Below the pieces are notes generated by a model. It ran no database searches, was not told the DNA's origin, and was given only the letters and a program-made list of their open reading frames with translations. 64,000 bases of DNA, from positions 62,001-126,000 of the forward strand of contig CALFSX010000038.1 in the NCBI GenBank assembly GCA_937916515.1, in the 5' to 3' direction. Shown here piece after piece: positions 28,836 through 38,681 of the stretch. The stretch comes from an uncultured Planctomycetaceae bacterium (GTDB lineage: Bacteria > Planctomycetota > Planctomycetia > Planctomycetales > Planctomycetaceae). Position 1 is the first letter of the stretch. Each line of letters begins with the position of its first letter. The translations under genes were made by a program, and so were the position numbers.

Positions 28836-28952
28836 GGGCGATCTGCTTCAAATGAATCTGGGTTTAACCCCGCAGAGTAATTAAATGGACTCGCCTGATT
28901 TGTTTCATTGTTTGCTGCTTAACGAAGCATTGTCGTCTACCCGAATATTCGT

Positions 28953-30101
28953 TTAGGTCGGCAGCACCGCCATAAAACGATTACCTTCGCTTAAGGATTC
29001 CTGCAGCAGGATTCCATTATGCATTCTCGTAATTTGCCACACGTGACATAGACCGAATCCAAGTCCTCGACCCGCCTGTCGCCCAGAAAAAAATGGATCA
29101 AACAGGTGTTGCCGAATGTCCGGTGGAATGGCGGGGCCATTGTCTGTGATCTTCAGGCAAACTGCGTGCGTGCCTTCGCGTTGCAGTTCTACGGTGACCT
29201 GCCCTTCCCCATTCAATTCGTTGACGGCTTCGCACGCATTACGAAGCAGATGCGAAATTAGTGTCGCTATTTGTGTTTCATCTGCAAAAACCTGAATCTG
29301 ACTATTGGCGGAAAAGCGGACTCGCGCCCCCTTCGGATTCAAATCGGCAGACAAGCCATTGATTGCTTTGTCGACAATGTTGTTTAACACGCATGTTGTG
29401 AATTCTGGCTGAGGCGGGCGAGCAAACAACATCGTATCGCCAATCATGTCGCGGACGCGCCATGCCTGGGCACCGATGGTCTCCAGCGCCTGTCGGTGAT
29501 CAGCACGATCAGCTCGTTTTAATAGTAGCTGAGTCTGCCCGATAATGCTGCCTAACGGATTATTGATTTCATGCCCTGCACCCGCGGCGAATTCGGCAAG
29601 TGATTCCATGTGGTCCGGATTTGCGAACGACGTGGACGGAGTCGTCCAGCGAGACAGCAGCTTGCGACTTAGGTTCTTAATCAGTTCGACTCGATCATCA
29701 TCAGCGGCTGTTTCGTCGCGAACGGCAAACACTGCGGAAAGGTGCTCCGGCCAGCAGACGATGTCGGTTGGTGATTTGATACTGCATGGGCCATTCGCCG
29801 CGAATAAATGTTCGGGCTTTAGCAACGACGCGATTGATGCCTTTTCGCGGCCCACATAGATGGCGATGTGAGTTTCGTTGTCGCGTTGTCCGTGAGCGAC
29901 GATACATGTTTCGCTGGAATCGAAGATCGCTACAGCAACACGCTCGGAACTTAGAAAGTTCATCCATGCGGCGGCACATGCCAACGCAGCGTCTTCAGCT
30001 GTCGATGGAGAGACCAGTGCCTGCAGGATTTCCAGATCCCAGTCTTCCTGGTCGCCTTGTGATTGTGACTTTTGCAATGGTTCGGTTCTGGTGGTGTTCA
30101 T
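28953..30101 (-). CDS. Sensor histidine kinase
   Basis: A soluble two-component kinase, 382 residues, with no transmembrane segment. Residues ~25-160 form a GAF-like sensor region without clear ligand residues. The dimerisation/phosphoacceptor box is GAGHEINNPLGSIIG (His ~178). The ATPase domain shows the N box LLRNACEAV, the G1 box ITDNGPAIP and the G2 box GRGLGFGLCHVW. The receiver-HTH regulator lies upstream on the same strand, but a terminator hairpin lies between them, so cotranscription is partial or absent. The signal is unknown. Confidence 0.88.
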   Translation of the reverse strand: MNTTRTEPLQKSQSQGDQEDWDLEILQALVSPSTAEDAALACAAAWMNFLSSERVAVAIFDSSETCIVAHGQRDNETHIAIYVGREKASIASLLKPEHLFAANGPCSIKSPTDIVCWPEHLSAVFAVRDETAADDDRVELIKNLSRKLLSRWTTPSTSFANPDHMESLAEFAAGAGHEINNPLGSIIGQTQLLLKRADRADHRQALETIGAQAWRVRDMIGDTMLFARPPQPEFTTCVLNNIVDKAINGLSADLNPKGARVRFSANSQIQVFADETQIATLISHLLRNACEAVNELNGEGQVTVELQREGTHAVCLKITDNGPAIPPDIRQHLFDPFFSGRQAGRGLGFGLCHVWQITRMHNGILLQESLSEGNRFMAVLPT

Positions 30102-30129
30102 ATCAGCAGTGCAGCCATTGCACCTCTAC

Positions 30130-30160
30130 AAAAACAGCGGTCGCTAAATAGCGACCGCTG
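30130..30160 (-). terminator. Terminator between the response regulator and the histidine kinase
   Basis: CAGCGGTCGCTA (30135-30146) and TAGCGACCGCTG (30149-30160) form a perfect 12-bp stem, followed on the minus strand by five T (30134-30130). It begins 30 bases after the regulator stop and ends 29 bases before the kinase start. Confidence 0.8.
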
Positions 30161-30189
30161 GGTAGTTTACAACACCGTTGCAATGAAGA

Positions 30190-30768
30190 CTAAGCTGTCA
30201 ACTGCTCAATATCGAGCAGTCTGCAGATTCGTTCGATCAGTTGATCGACTTCGAACGGTTTCTGCAGGAATTGATCGGCTCCGGACTCCTTGAGGTCCTG
30301 AATCTTATCCTGTTCAACCATACCGCTGATGCAGATGATTCGAACATCATCCAGTGTTGAGTCCGTGCGAACTCGCTGGCAAACTTCCTTGCCGTTAATG
30401 TCTGGAAGCATCACGTCCAGCACGATGATGTCCGGATGATATTCTTTCACCATCATGCCAGCATCGAACCCGTTGTTGGCGACTCTGGTTTCGAATCGAC
30501 CATCAGCTTCCAGAGCATCGACGATCAGTTCTACCAATTCCTCATCGTCATCGACGATCAGCGCTTTTCGTTTTCCACTTTCAAGGGCATCTGTGGGAAT
30601 GCCGTTATCCTTCATGAACTTATAAAGGATATCGCGTGGAATACGACGAAAACGCGACCCGGGTACGCGAAACCCCTTGAGTTGCCCGGAATCAAAACAG
30701 CGAATGATGGTCTGCTGGCTGACTTTGCAGATCTTCGCGGCTTCCCCCGTCGTAAAGACTGTCTTCAT
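30190..30768 (-). CDS. Response regulator with N-terminal excisionase-type HTH
   Basis: A 192-residue regulator with the domain order reversed from the usual one. Residues 1-50 are a MerR/excisionase-like HTH (FTTGEAAKICKVSQQTIIRC, then a wing with GFRVPGSRFRRIPRD). Residues ~70-190 are a receiver domain: acidic pair in ALIVDDDEELVELI, the phosphoacceptor Asp in IIVLDVMLPDING, Ser in CISGMVEQ and Lys in FLQKPFEVDQLIERI. This architecture is common in planctomycetes. It probably acts as a phosphorylation-controlled DNA-binding protein and is likely partnered with the adjacent kinase. Confidence 0.88.
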   Translation of the reverse strand: MKTVFTTGEAAKICKVSQQTIIRCFDSGQLKGFRVPGSRFRRIPRDILYKFMKDNGIPTDALESGKRKALIVDDDEELVELIVDALEADGRFETRVANNGFDAGMMVKEYHPDIIVLDVMLPDINGKEVCQRVRTDSTLDDVRIICISGMVEQDKIQDLKESGADQFLQKPFEVDQLIERICRLLDIEQLTA

Positions 30769-31165
30769 GGTTCACAATCCGTTCTGTGATGAGCTGCCTT
30801 ACGGCAGTTGTGCACATCCGACCTCGGCCGGACACCATCCGTGTTTTGCCAAGAATAAAAAGAGGCTGGACCTAGATGTTGAGACAAGGTGCAGTTGAAA
30901 AAGAATTACCACTTAAGGTGACAGATAAACTGTCAGGCCTCACCAGACCGGCTGGCTCATGGTAGTTCCCCTAGCTTTCTCATTCCTCAACATCGCCGAT
31001 TGTATCTATTCGTAGAAGTCGGTCAACGGGAGTTTCATGGTGTATGTCACCTGTTTTGCCTTGCTTGCAGAAATTGCTGAAAGTCGCCGGCTTTCGAAAT
31101 TCAATTCTGCTCAGGATTGGCCGAAAATGCCGTAGAATTTCCACAAAGTGATACAGGACAGGCAA
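30769..31165. other. Region between the regulator and mnmG
   Basis: About 400 bases without a supported gene. One 61-codon minus frame starts at a TTG right after the mnmG stop but has no family features. TGACAG and CTGTCA form an inverted repeat around ATAAA at 30920-30936, a possible operator or weak hairpin upstream of the regulator gene. Confidence 0.4.
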
Positions 31166-33016
31166 TTAGGGTTTGTCCGCATTCTCGGGGGAGCCCGTTC
31201 CTTCTGCCTTTAAGTACATCATCAAGACAGCGATATCGGCAGGCGTTATCCCGCTAACTCGACTGGCCTGGCCTAAAGTAGCAGGGCGCAGTTTTCCCAG
31301 TTTCTCTCTGGCTTCATGGCGTAGCTGAGTAATTCCGGCAAATTTGAAGCTCTCGGGGATTCGGATACTGTCTACTTTCTGCAGTTTTGAAATCTCCATT
31401 TCCTGACGGCGGATGTATCCGGCGTATTGAACTTCGATTTCCATTTGCCGTTTGGCTCGATCAGAGAAACTGGCGGCTGCGATGTCTGGAGCCATCTGTT
31501 CAACGTTGTTCCAGGTGATTTCCGGACGTCGCAACCATTCTTCCATCGACTTTCCCTGATACCGATGATCGGCAATCAGTTTTTGCATCTGGGCAATTTC
31601 CTGTTCGTAGGCGTCGTGTTTTTGTTTACGTTCTGCGCTGACAAGTCCGATTTCGATTCCGAGTGGTGTCAGTCGGCGGTCCGCGTTGTCCTGCCGCAGC
31701 AGCATGCGATACTCGGCTCGAGATGTAAACATGCGGTATGGTTCGTCGACGCCCTTGGTGACAAGGTCATCGATAAGCACGCCCAGGTACGCCTGACTTC
31801 GGTCTAATATAAACGGTGATTTGCCAGCGACCTTCAACGCAGCATTGATCCCCGCCAGCAGTCCCTGACCAGCCGCTTCTTCATACCCTGTTGTGCCATT
31901 CAATTGTCCCGCGAAATACAGGCCTTCTACCAGGCGAGTTTCCATCGATGCGTGCAATTGGGTTGGTGGAGCGAAATCGTATTCAACGGCATAGCCAAAT
32001 CGCATGATGTCAGAGTTTTCGAGTCCTGGAATCATACGGATCATGCGGTCCTGAACGTCGCGCGGCAGGCTGGTTGAAATTCCGTTGCAGTAGTATTCCA
32101 GAGTGTTCCGGCCTTCGGGTTCCAGAAAAATCTGATGCGTTTCTTTGTCTGCAAAGCGAACGACCTTGTCTTCGATCGAAGGGCAATAGCGTGGCCCGGT
32201 TGATTCAATCTGCCCGGAATACATCGGCGCACGATGCAGGTTTTCGCGTATTAACGCGTGCATTTCGGGAGTCGTTTCCGTCAGGTGGCAATCCATCTGC
32301 GGTTGTGTAATTGAGTTGTTTAAGTACGAAAACGGTTGAGGGACATCGTCACCCGGCTGTGCCGTACACTTTGAAAAGTCGATTGTTCTACCGTTGATTC
32401 TCGCTGGCGTGCCGGTTTTGAACCGTTCCAGCTGAAAGCCGAGCGACAGCAGTTCTCCGGAAATCCCGTGAGACGCACGTTCTCCCGCACGTCCACCTTC
32501 GGATTGGGTTTCTCCTGTGTGCATGATTGCTTTAAGGAAGGTGCCCGTCGTCAAGATAACGGCAGCAGCACGATAGACGGTTCCTCCGGCAACTCGGACG
32601 CCGGTGACTTTTCCGTTGTCGGTTTCCAGTACTTCCACAAGTTCCTGACGTAGGCTCAGGTTGTCCTGCTGTTCGACTCGCCACTTCATGTCGAACTGGT
32701 AGGCCTTCTTGTCTGCCTGAGCACGTGGGCTGTGCATGGCCGGGCCTTTGCCGCTGTTCAGCATGCGAAACTGAATGCCGGTCGCGTCAATCACTCGCCC
32801 CATTTCTCCACCAAGTGCATCGATCTCGCGAACGATTTGCCCCTTGGCGACGCCACCGATGGCCGGATTGCAGCTCATTTGCCCAACCGTATCGCAGCTC
32901 ATGGTCAGCAACGCGGTCTTTGCTCCAAGTCGAGCTGCTGCGAGTGCTGCTTCCGTGCCAGCGTGTCCGGCTCCCACAACAACGACATCAAATTGATAGT
33001 GATCGAAAGACGGCAT
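31166..33016 (-). CDS. mnmG: tRNA uridine-5-carboxymethylaminomethyl modification enzyme MnmG (GidA)
   Basis: An FAD-dependent enzyme that with MnmE installs the 5-carboxymethylaminomethyl group on U34 of certain tRNAs. It is 616 residues, normal for the family. The FAD-binding N-terminus is VVVVGAGHAGTEAALAAARL. Family blocks follow: SCNPAIGGVAKGQIVREIDA, RMLNSGKGPAMHSPRAQADK, FKTGTPARIN, and AGQLNGTTGYEEAAGQGLLAG. The C-terminal helical domain carries the SRVSGITPADIAVLMMYLK segment. It is the last gene of a long minus-strand housekeeping run. mnmE is not in the window. Confidence 0.97.
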   Translation of the reverse strand: MPSFDHYQFDVVVVGAGHAGTEAALAAARLGAKTALLTMSCDTVGQMSCNPAIGGVAKGQIVREIDALGGEMGRVIDATGIQFRMLNSGKGPAMHSPRAQADKKAYQFDMKWRVEQQDNLSLRQELVEVLETDNGKVTGVRVAGGTVYRAAAVILTTGTFLKAIMHTGETQSEGGRAGERASHGISGELLSLGFQLERFKTGTPARINGRTIDFSKCTAQPGDDVPQPFSYLNNSITQPQMDCHLTETTPEMHALIRENLHRAPMYSGQIESTGPRYCPSIEDKVVRFADKETHQIFLEPEGRNTLEYYCNGISTSLPRDVQDRMIRMIPGLENSDIMRFGYAVEYDFAPPTQLHASMETRLVEGLYFAGQLNGTTGYEEAAGQGLLAGINAALKVAGKSPFILDRSQAYLGVLIDDLVTKGVDEPYRMFTSRAEYRMLLRQDNADRRLTPLGIEIGLVSAERKQKHDAYEQEIAQMQKLIADHRYQGKSMEEWLRRPEITWNNVEQMAPDIAAASFSDRAKRQMEIEVQYAGYIRRQEMEISKLQKVDSIRIPESFKFAGITQLRHEAREKLGKLRPATLGQASRVSGITPADIAVLMMYLKAEGTGSPENADKP

Positions 33017-33323
33017 GGATGTTTCTTTGAAGTTCTAATTGCAGCTGCAGCAAGTTAAATCTTGCGGATACCGAAGTTGGTCGCGTTGCGGATCGCGAAA
33101 GCGCGTTTGCACATTCTTTCGCTTGGCGAGAGGCGAAAAGGTGTTTTGGTCGGCACAGACTACCTGCTGGGCGTCGCTGTTCAAGATGCGATGGGATGTC
33201 ATCGTACCGTGACAACTGAAGCCAGACGAATGAAATGACAGCCGCAATACGTTGAGTGTTGAAACTGAGCGATTCTATTGTAATTGCTGAAACACACAGA
33301 AATTGAGTCAGCCCAACGACAGC

Positions 33324-34469
33324 CTAAAACAGCTTCGGGTGCGAGTTGGCATCCGAATCGTCATCGCTGCTTTTTTTTGGTTTCGGCGGCTTCTTGCCGA
33401 GATGGTTCCATGCTTCGATGGTGATGATACGTCCTCGTGGAGAACGTTGGATAAGTCCTTCACGCAGCAGATACGGCTCAATTTCATCTTCAAGTGTATC
33501 TGAAGGAATGTTCATGGTGTGAGCGATGGCCTGCACGCCGGCTGGCCCGCCTCCGAAAACAGTGATGATTGTTTCAAGGTATTGTCGGTCGAGTTCTTCC
33601 AGGCCCCGATGGTCAACGCCCTTCATCTTCAATGCCTGCTTTGCAATGTCGAACGAAATCTTCCCGTTGCCACGAGCATCCGCGTAGTCTCGCGTCCACA
33701 GCAGCCAGTTGTTGGCTTTGCGAGGAGTTCCTCGTGAACGCAATGCGATTTCTCGAGCTGCATCTTCGGTGATTTCGGTCCGAAGTTTTTTTGCGTTGCG
33801 GCAGACAATCGTTGTTAGTTCTTCAAGGGTATAAAAGTTGAGATGTTCGCGGTTGACAAAGCGATCACGAAGTGGGGCCGTTAGCATCCCGCTGCGCGTG
33901 GTGGCCCCAATAACAGTAAATGGTTGAAGCTGCATGTTGATGGTGCGAGCATTCAATCCATCACCAAGCGTAATATCGACTCGGAAATCTTCCATCGCCG
34001 GATAAATAAACTCTTCAACCGCTGGCGGCAACCGGTGGATTTCGTCAATGAACAGAACAGAGCCCTTACCAGCATTTGTCAGGTACGGCAAAAGGTCCTT
34101 CGGTGCGCTAAGTGATGGGCCGGCCGTGATTTGGAAGTCGGTACCGAGTTCTTTGGGAATGACACTGGCCAGAGTTGTTTTTCCAAGTCCTGGAGGGCCA
34201 TCCAACAGAAGGTGTCCGAGTGGCTGTTCACGTTTGCGAGCAGCTTCCAGAAGAATGCGAATGCGTTCGACAACGGCTGTTTGACCGATGACATCGCTAA
34301 GCTTTGAGGGACGCAGTGCTTCATCGGCTTCCGGTTGATCTTCGCCATCTTCAAATGCACTACGCAATGGAGTGTCTGGTGGAAGCTTGAACCCGCTGGT
34401 CGACGATTGGGGATTTCGTTTTCCTTCGTCATCGTCGTCAGACTGACGAATGGTCGTTTCTCTGGCCAT
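33324..34469 (-). CDS. ruvB: Holliday junction branch migration ATPase RuvB
   Basis: The AAA+ motor of the RuvAB complex that drives branch migration, 381 residues. Walker [14 protein letters not shown]. Walker [11 protein letters not shown]. Sensor 1 region: [21 protein letters not shown]. The C-terminal winged-helix domain contains [18 protein letters not shown] and [10 protein letters not shown]. An acidic, low-complexity extension of ~40 residues precedes the ATPase core and a short Lys/Asp tail follows it, longer than the ~340 residues usual for RuvB. ruvA and ruvC are not adjacent. It follows the TPR gene on the same strand after 96 bases. Confidence 0.96.
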   Translation of the reverse strand: MARETTIRQSDDDDEGKRNPQSSTSGFKLPPDTPLRSAFEDGEDQPEADEALRPSKLSDVIGQTAVVERIRILLEAARKREQPLGHLLLDGPPGLGKTTLASVIPKELGTDFQITAGPSLSAPKDLLPYLTNAGKGSVLFIDEIHRLPPAVEEFIYPAMEDFRVDITLGDGLNARTINMQLQPFTVIGATTRSGMLTAPLRDRFVNREHLNFYTLEELTTIVCRNAKKLRTEITEDAAREIALRSRGTPRKANNWLLWTRDYADARGNGKISFDIAKQALKMKGVDHRGLEELDRQYLETIITVFGGGPAGVQAIAHTMNIPSDTLEDEIEPYLLREGLIQRSPRGRIITIEAWNHLGKKPPKPKKSSDDDSDANSHPKLF

Positions 34470-34565
34470 TGATTATCCGTAGCTGCCAGTCGCATTAAGA
34501 TCTGGACTTGATCGAATGTGCTTTGCAATCGAGTGGTTGAACGTTGCCTTGCGTTTTAAACAAAC

Positions 34566-36920
34566 CTACTCGGATTTGCCTTCGGTAAGCGACTTCAGCT
34601 TATCGCTGATTCGCTTCACAATTTCTTCGTCTGGTGCCGGTGACGATTGTTCGACTTCCAGAGCTTCCTTCCATGACGTGGTCGCTTCGCCCTTCAGTTT
34701 GAGCGCATTTTGAGCGTCACCGAGATGTTCGATAATTGTTGAGTCGCGATAGTCGGGGTCTGCATTGGCTTTCTTAAGAACCTCGACAGCTTCTTCGTGC
34801 TTGTTCAGCCGAAAAAGCACCCAGCCCAAGCTGTCCAGATACGCGGGGTTATCCGGTTCTGCTGCGACTGCAATTCGGATCATCTTTTCAGCCTTTTCAA
34901 GGTTCTTGCCTTGTTCGGCATACAGATAGCCAAGGTCGTTATTGACTCCCGGATCGTCCGGTGAAAGCACGTAGACTTCCTCAAGAATTCGTTCACCGTT
35001 GGCAAGGTCGCCTTTTTGCACAAAGGCATTGGACAATGCTGTTCTGGTGCGTCGTGCAATATCTTCATCCAGGCCTTCAATTTTGAGTACGTTTTCGTAG
35101 GCCGAGATACTGTCGTCCCATTGTCGCAGTTGTGTGAACAGTGCACCCAGTAGAATGCCTGCCCGACCAGCCAATGAAGGATCGATATCTGCAAGTTTGA
35201 TTGCCGCCTTTAGACTTTGCTCTGCTTCGTTGTATTGTTTTGCCTGAAGGTAGACCCATCCCAGTTGATATGTCAGCTCGGGATTTTCCGGTCGAAGCTT
35301 CAACGCCGTTTGGATTGCCGCGATGGCGTCCTTGAAGTTTTCGTTGAACACTTCAGCCTGTGAAAGTCTGTAGAGTGCGACAACCTGTTGTCCGGCTTCC
35401 AGGCCTGGAACTGACAGCAATTGGCGAAACGTTGCCGCCGATTCGGCATACTTGTCTTGAAGAAGCCGGCTCAGTCCCAGTCGTGCAAGCACCTCAACGC
35501 CCATGCGAGGATCTGGGTTGAGGTCTAACGTTGCCTGCAATAGGCGCTCTTCTTCGGCAGGCTGTTCAAGATCTTCCGCAACCTGACTGAACAGGTAGGT
35601 TTCTGCTGGCAGAGTTTTTTCGCCTTTATCAATCGATGCAATACTGGCTGCGACCACTTTCTTTGCGAACTCCGGATCGTTCAGGATGTTGTTCTTCAAT
35701 GGAATTAATTCCACCACGGTGATTCTGGCCGACAAGGCTTTCTTAACTCGGTTAAGAAGCGATTCCGCGTCCTGATTCAAGATGTCAACACGAATCAAAC
35801 CGATGTAACCGCTGGCGTCTCCCGAATCGACGATCACTTTCTTGAAGACATCTTCTGCCGCCTTGGCGTCACCTTTTTCGATTAGAAATTCACCAAGAAA
35901 CAGCTGTACCTTGCTGGCATCATTTGTATCAGCTTCAAGTTCTGTCAGGCGTTGCGTGATTTGATCTGATCGCTTTGTGGCTCGATAGATATCCGCCAGC
36001 AACTGCAGTGAGCCTCGGCTTCTTTGTTTCGATTCAAAATAGCGGTTTAGATTTTTCTCTGCAGATTCCAGATCGTCTTTGCGATGCTGGGCCAGGGCGA
36101 GTAGTAAATGGTAGTCGCCGGGTTGATCTTTGTTGATTCGTGCCAGTGCAGAAAACGCGTCGATCGCTCGATCATACTTGCCGATTTGAAGCATTACCGT
36201 TCCAATGCCTTCGTAACCGGTGGCGCGATCTTTCATCAAGGCCTGATGTTCGCGGAAGTCGAGCCCGAAGTTTTCAGGCTTCTCCAGCGATTCCAGCAAC
36301 ACTTCATAACTTTCTGCTGCCTTGGTGGGATCATTGATTTCCCGATAAAGCGTTCCGCGGATACTGTGAATTCGGATGAAGTTTGCAGACTCCTTCTTGA
36401 GTTCTGCTGAAGCCAGCGCTTCCTCGATCATTTGAAGTGCTTCGGGAATATTGCCTCGGGCTCGCAGCAGCACTGCAAGTTGCAGGCGAATATCGAAGTC
36501 GTCCGGATTAAGCGAAGCCGCCTTTCGGGCCATTTCTTCCGCCTGTTGTACTCGCCCAAGTCGCATTAACAGCAACGCGTGTGCTTTGACGGGTTCCGAT
36601 GCAGTCGGGTCTGCTTCGGCAGCTTTTCGATATGCCTTGAGTGCGTCGGCGAGCTTGCCGTTTTTCTGCTGAGCCAGGCCGTCCATATAGTGAGCAAGCG
36701 ACTCTGTCTTCTGGGCTTCCGTTGGTTTAAGCGGATCTTTCAGCTCCGGAGAATTATCGTCTCCCGGCTGCTGAGCTTCTTCAATTGGTGTCAATGCTTT
36801 GTCGGCTGCGTCCCGCTTAAGTTCCTGAGGCGTCGGACTGGCGAACGCCGTTGTAACCCAAATGTTCAGAACCGCGGCAAGTGCCAGCAATTGAAGGAAG
36901 TGCAGTTGTGTTTTTGACAT
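34566..36920 (-). CDS. Exported TPR-repeat protein
   Basis: A 784-residue protein with a signal peptide (MSKTQLHFLQLLALAAVLN, cleavage near TAFA-SP). A charged linker to ~75 is followed by tetratricopeptide repeats along almost the whole length. Clear units are LADALKAYRKAAEADP, YDRAIDAFSALARINKD, YNEAEQSLKAAIKLADIDP and KHEEAVEVLKKANADPD. No catalytic domain is visible. It is probably a periplasmic scaffold for envelope assembly. It lies between the EndoIII-like gene and ruvB, same strand; with 200 bases before it, an independent promoter is possible. Confidence 0.85.
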   Translation of the reverse strand: MSKTQLHFLQLLALAAVLNIWVTTAFASPTPQELKRDAADKALTPIEEAQQPGDDNSPELKDPLKPTEAQKTESLAHYMDGLAQQKNGKLADALKAYRKAAEADPTASEPVKAHALLLMRLGRVQQAEEMARKAASLNPDDFDIRLQLAVLLRARGNIPEALQMIEEALASAELKKESANFIRIHSIRGTLYREINDPTKAAESYEVLLESLEKPENFGLDFREHQALMKDRATGYEGIGTVMLQIGKYDRAIDAFSALARINKDQPGDYHLLLALAQHRKDDLESAEKNLNRYFESKQRSRGSLQLLADIYRATKRSDQITQRLTELEADTNDASKVQLFLGEFLIEKGDAKAAEDVFKKVIVDSGDASGYIGLIRVDILNQDAESLLNRVKKALSARITVVELIPLKNNILNDPEFAKKVVAASIASIDKGEKTLPAETYLFSQVAEDLEQPAEEERLLQATLDLNPDPRMGVEVLARLGLSRLLQDKYAESAATFRQLLSVPGLEAGQQVVALYRLSQAEVFNENFKDAIAAIQTALKLRPENPELTYQLGWVYLQAKQYNEAEQSLKAAIKLADIDPSLAGRAGILLGALFTQLRQWDDSISAYENVLKIEGLDEDIARRTRTALSNAFVQKGDLANGERILEEVYVLSPDDPGVNNDLGYLYAEQGKNLEKAEKMIRIAVAAEPDNPAYLDSLGWVLFRLNKHEEAVEVLKKANADPDYRDSTIIEHLGDAQNALKLKGEATTSWKEALEVEQSSPAPDEEIVKRISDKLKSLTEGKSE

Positions 36921-37125
36921 CGAGGCGACCGTTGAAATCAGGATCTGGTAGCGCCTTTTCCGACGACAATAATCGCCATACAGGCACTGAAGACCTGATC
37001 ATTGTCGCTAATTCGCTGCACAATGAGAAGTCAGATCGTGGGGCAGAATTTTTCGGTCTCGTCTGCCCGAAATCGGTCATTGAACCGGACCGGCGGCGGG
37101 CTTCATACGGACACTGAAATCGCCG

Positions 37126-38118
37126 TTATCGTTTCTTTTTGGGGACGGCTGTCTTCTTGGTGCCTGACTGAGACTTTGGTGACGAACTTGCCTTGGTCGT
37201 CGTCTTTTTGGTGCTTCCTGAAGCTTTTTTGGCAGGAGGAGACTTCTTGGCTGTTGAGTTTTTCGCTGCGGTTTTCTTCGCTGCTGTTGCAGGTGTGGCC
37301 GTTTTCTTGCTCGACGCCGCAGCCTTTGGAGCGGCTTCTGCCGGAGCGGTGGTTTTCTTCGCTTTAGCCTTCTTCTTTGTTGGCGCGGGAGCTGAAGGGG
37401 CCTTCTTTTTCTTTTTCGGTGACTTTAATGTGTTCAGATTTTCTTCGACCCGAAGAATGTCAAATTCATCGTCGAACGTCTCAGTGAAGCGACCTTCGAA
37501 TTTCGGATCAGTCGCCAGTTTTCGTAGCAGGTGGCAGAAGCCCCAGGTTTCTGCCTTCTTCAGACCGCCCTTCAGGAATTCAGCAGCTTCGTCGATGTCG
37601 GTTGCCTCGGGAACAATCCCCAGATGAATGGCGGCTCGAAGTGAAACTGAATCCAGAATAACGGAGTGACTTCCCAGAATCTGATGCAGCGTGAAGCTGA
37701 CCACAAACGGCGACAGAAACTCAATTTTCTTCAGACGCTTTTGAGCTGACTCGACAGTGAGCTTAGCCAGCTTTTCGAATTCAAACGTATAGCTGCTTTC
37801 GAATACGAATCGCAGGATTGAACGAATCCGAAGCCCCTTCCATTCGGCATCTTTCAGGTCTGAAAGAGTACGTTCGATTTCGGTGACGGAACTGACTCTG
37901 ATTTCGTTAAGGTCGAAATAGGACTTCATCAACTTCGCGTAGCTGGCTTCCGCTGCTTCCCACGAATTGTCTTCCAGGCACACAGCAAAAAGCATCGTTT
38001 CCAGAACTGGCAGCTTTAGTTTAGGCAGCGATTTGCCGTAGTCTTTTTGCAGCAGAGCAGTCAGCTTTTTGCACGCCAGTGCTTTGTCGCTTGCCTTGGT
38101 TGCTGATGCTGTTGACAT
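37126..38118 (-). CDS. EndoIII-like domain protein with lysine-rich histone-H1-like tail
   Basis: A 330-residue protein. Residues ~40-205 match the helical HhH-GPD (endonuclease III) layout: LPVLETMLFAVCLEDNSWEA at the start and, near 155, VILDSVSLRAAIHLGIV, the place of the catalytic Asp segment (VDTHVxRVxxRLG). The preceding helix-hairpin-helix, normally LPGVGRKTA, is replaced by IEFLSPFVVSFTL, so the catalytic Lys and the DNA-binding hairpin are missing. There is no iron-sulfur Cys cluster. From residue ~235 to the end it is a Lys/Ala/Ser/Thr/Pro-rich tail of about 95 residues, like histone H1 or bacterial H1-like proteins. It is probably a non-catalytic nucleic-acid-binding protein. It starts 50 bases after rbfA. 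Confidence 0.75.
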   Translation of the reverse strand: MSTASATKASDKALACKKLTALLQKDYGKSLPKLKLPVLETMLFAVCLEDNSWEAAEASYAKLMKSYFDLNEIRVSSVTEIERTLSDLKDAEWKGLRIRSILRFVFESSYTFEFEKLAKLTVESAQKRLKKIEFLSPFVVSFTLHQILGSHSVILDSVSLRAAIHLGIVPEATDIDEAAEFLKGGLKKAETWGFCHLLRKLATDPKFEGRFTETFDDEFDILRVEENLNTLKSPKKKKKAPSAPAPTKKKAKAKKTTAPAEAAPKAAASSKKTATPATAAKKTAAKNSTAKKSPPAKKASGSTKKTTTKASSSPKSQSGTKKTAVPKKKR

Positions 38119-38168
38119 TGTCTTTTCCTGTCAGGAGATAACTTAACGATACCTGGCGAATGCAATAT

Positions 38169-38585
38169 TTAAGCTTCGCCTGCAGATTCATCTTCGGGAT
38201 TGACGTCCGATTCCAACATCACTTCGTCGGATTCTTCATCTTCTGCGGGAAGCACTTCCCTTAGGATTTTGGAGGCCTCAGCAGATTTTTGAACTCCGCT
38301 GTCGATTTGGAAACGCAATTCCGGCGTGTATCTGGTTTTAACACGGTCGGCCACTTTTGACTGAATATATCCGCGAGCGGAATTCAGTCCGTGAAGTGTC
38401 AACGCAGCTTCTTTTTCTGTGCCCATGACAGAAATTCGCACTTTTGCGTAACGAAGATCCGGGCTGACTTCTGCTCCCAGAACCGTCACATTTTTAATGC
38501 GAGGGTCCCGAAGTTCCAGCAGAATTGTTGTGCTTACAACTTCGCGAATCACCGAGGCAACTCGGGCTGTTCGACGTGATGACAT
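38169..38585 (-). CDS. rbfA: Ribosome-binding factor A
   Basis: A late 30S maturation factor with a KH-like fold, 138 residues. Seen: RTARVASVIREVVSTTILLEL at the start, DPRIKNVTVLGAEVSPDLRYAKVRISV as the central strands, and the C-terminal RYTPELRFQIDSGVQKSAEA block. The last ~25 residues are an acidic tail beyond the usual domain. Start ATG 38585 is supported by a strong Shine-Dalgarno sequence (GGAGG, 6 bases upstream). It follows infB after 96 bases, the classical nusA-infB-rbfA order. Confidence 0.95.
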   Translation of the reverse strand: MSSRRTARVASVIREVVSTTILLELRDPRIKNVTVLGAEVSPDLRYAKVRISVMGTEKEAALTLHGLNSARGYIQSKVADRVKTRYTPELRFQIDSGVQKSAEASKILREVLPAEDEESDEVMLESDVNPEDESAGEA

Positions 38586-38681
38586 TCATAACCTCCAATC
38601 GGCATCCAGTTTGGACTTACCTGTATTCCGATGCGGATATCGCAACGGTGTCAGGTAAGGTTCTTGACGTTCAGGATTCGA

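Noticed and set aside
30980-31165. 61-codon minus frame directly after mnmG
   Set aside because: It starts at a TTG immediately after the mnmG stop, lacks a ribosome binding site and has no recognisable feature.
36970-37125. Possible separate regulatory element between the TPR and EndoIII-like genes
   Set aside because: No hairpin with U-tract or repeat was found; the plus-strand frames there are shadows of the two genes.
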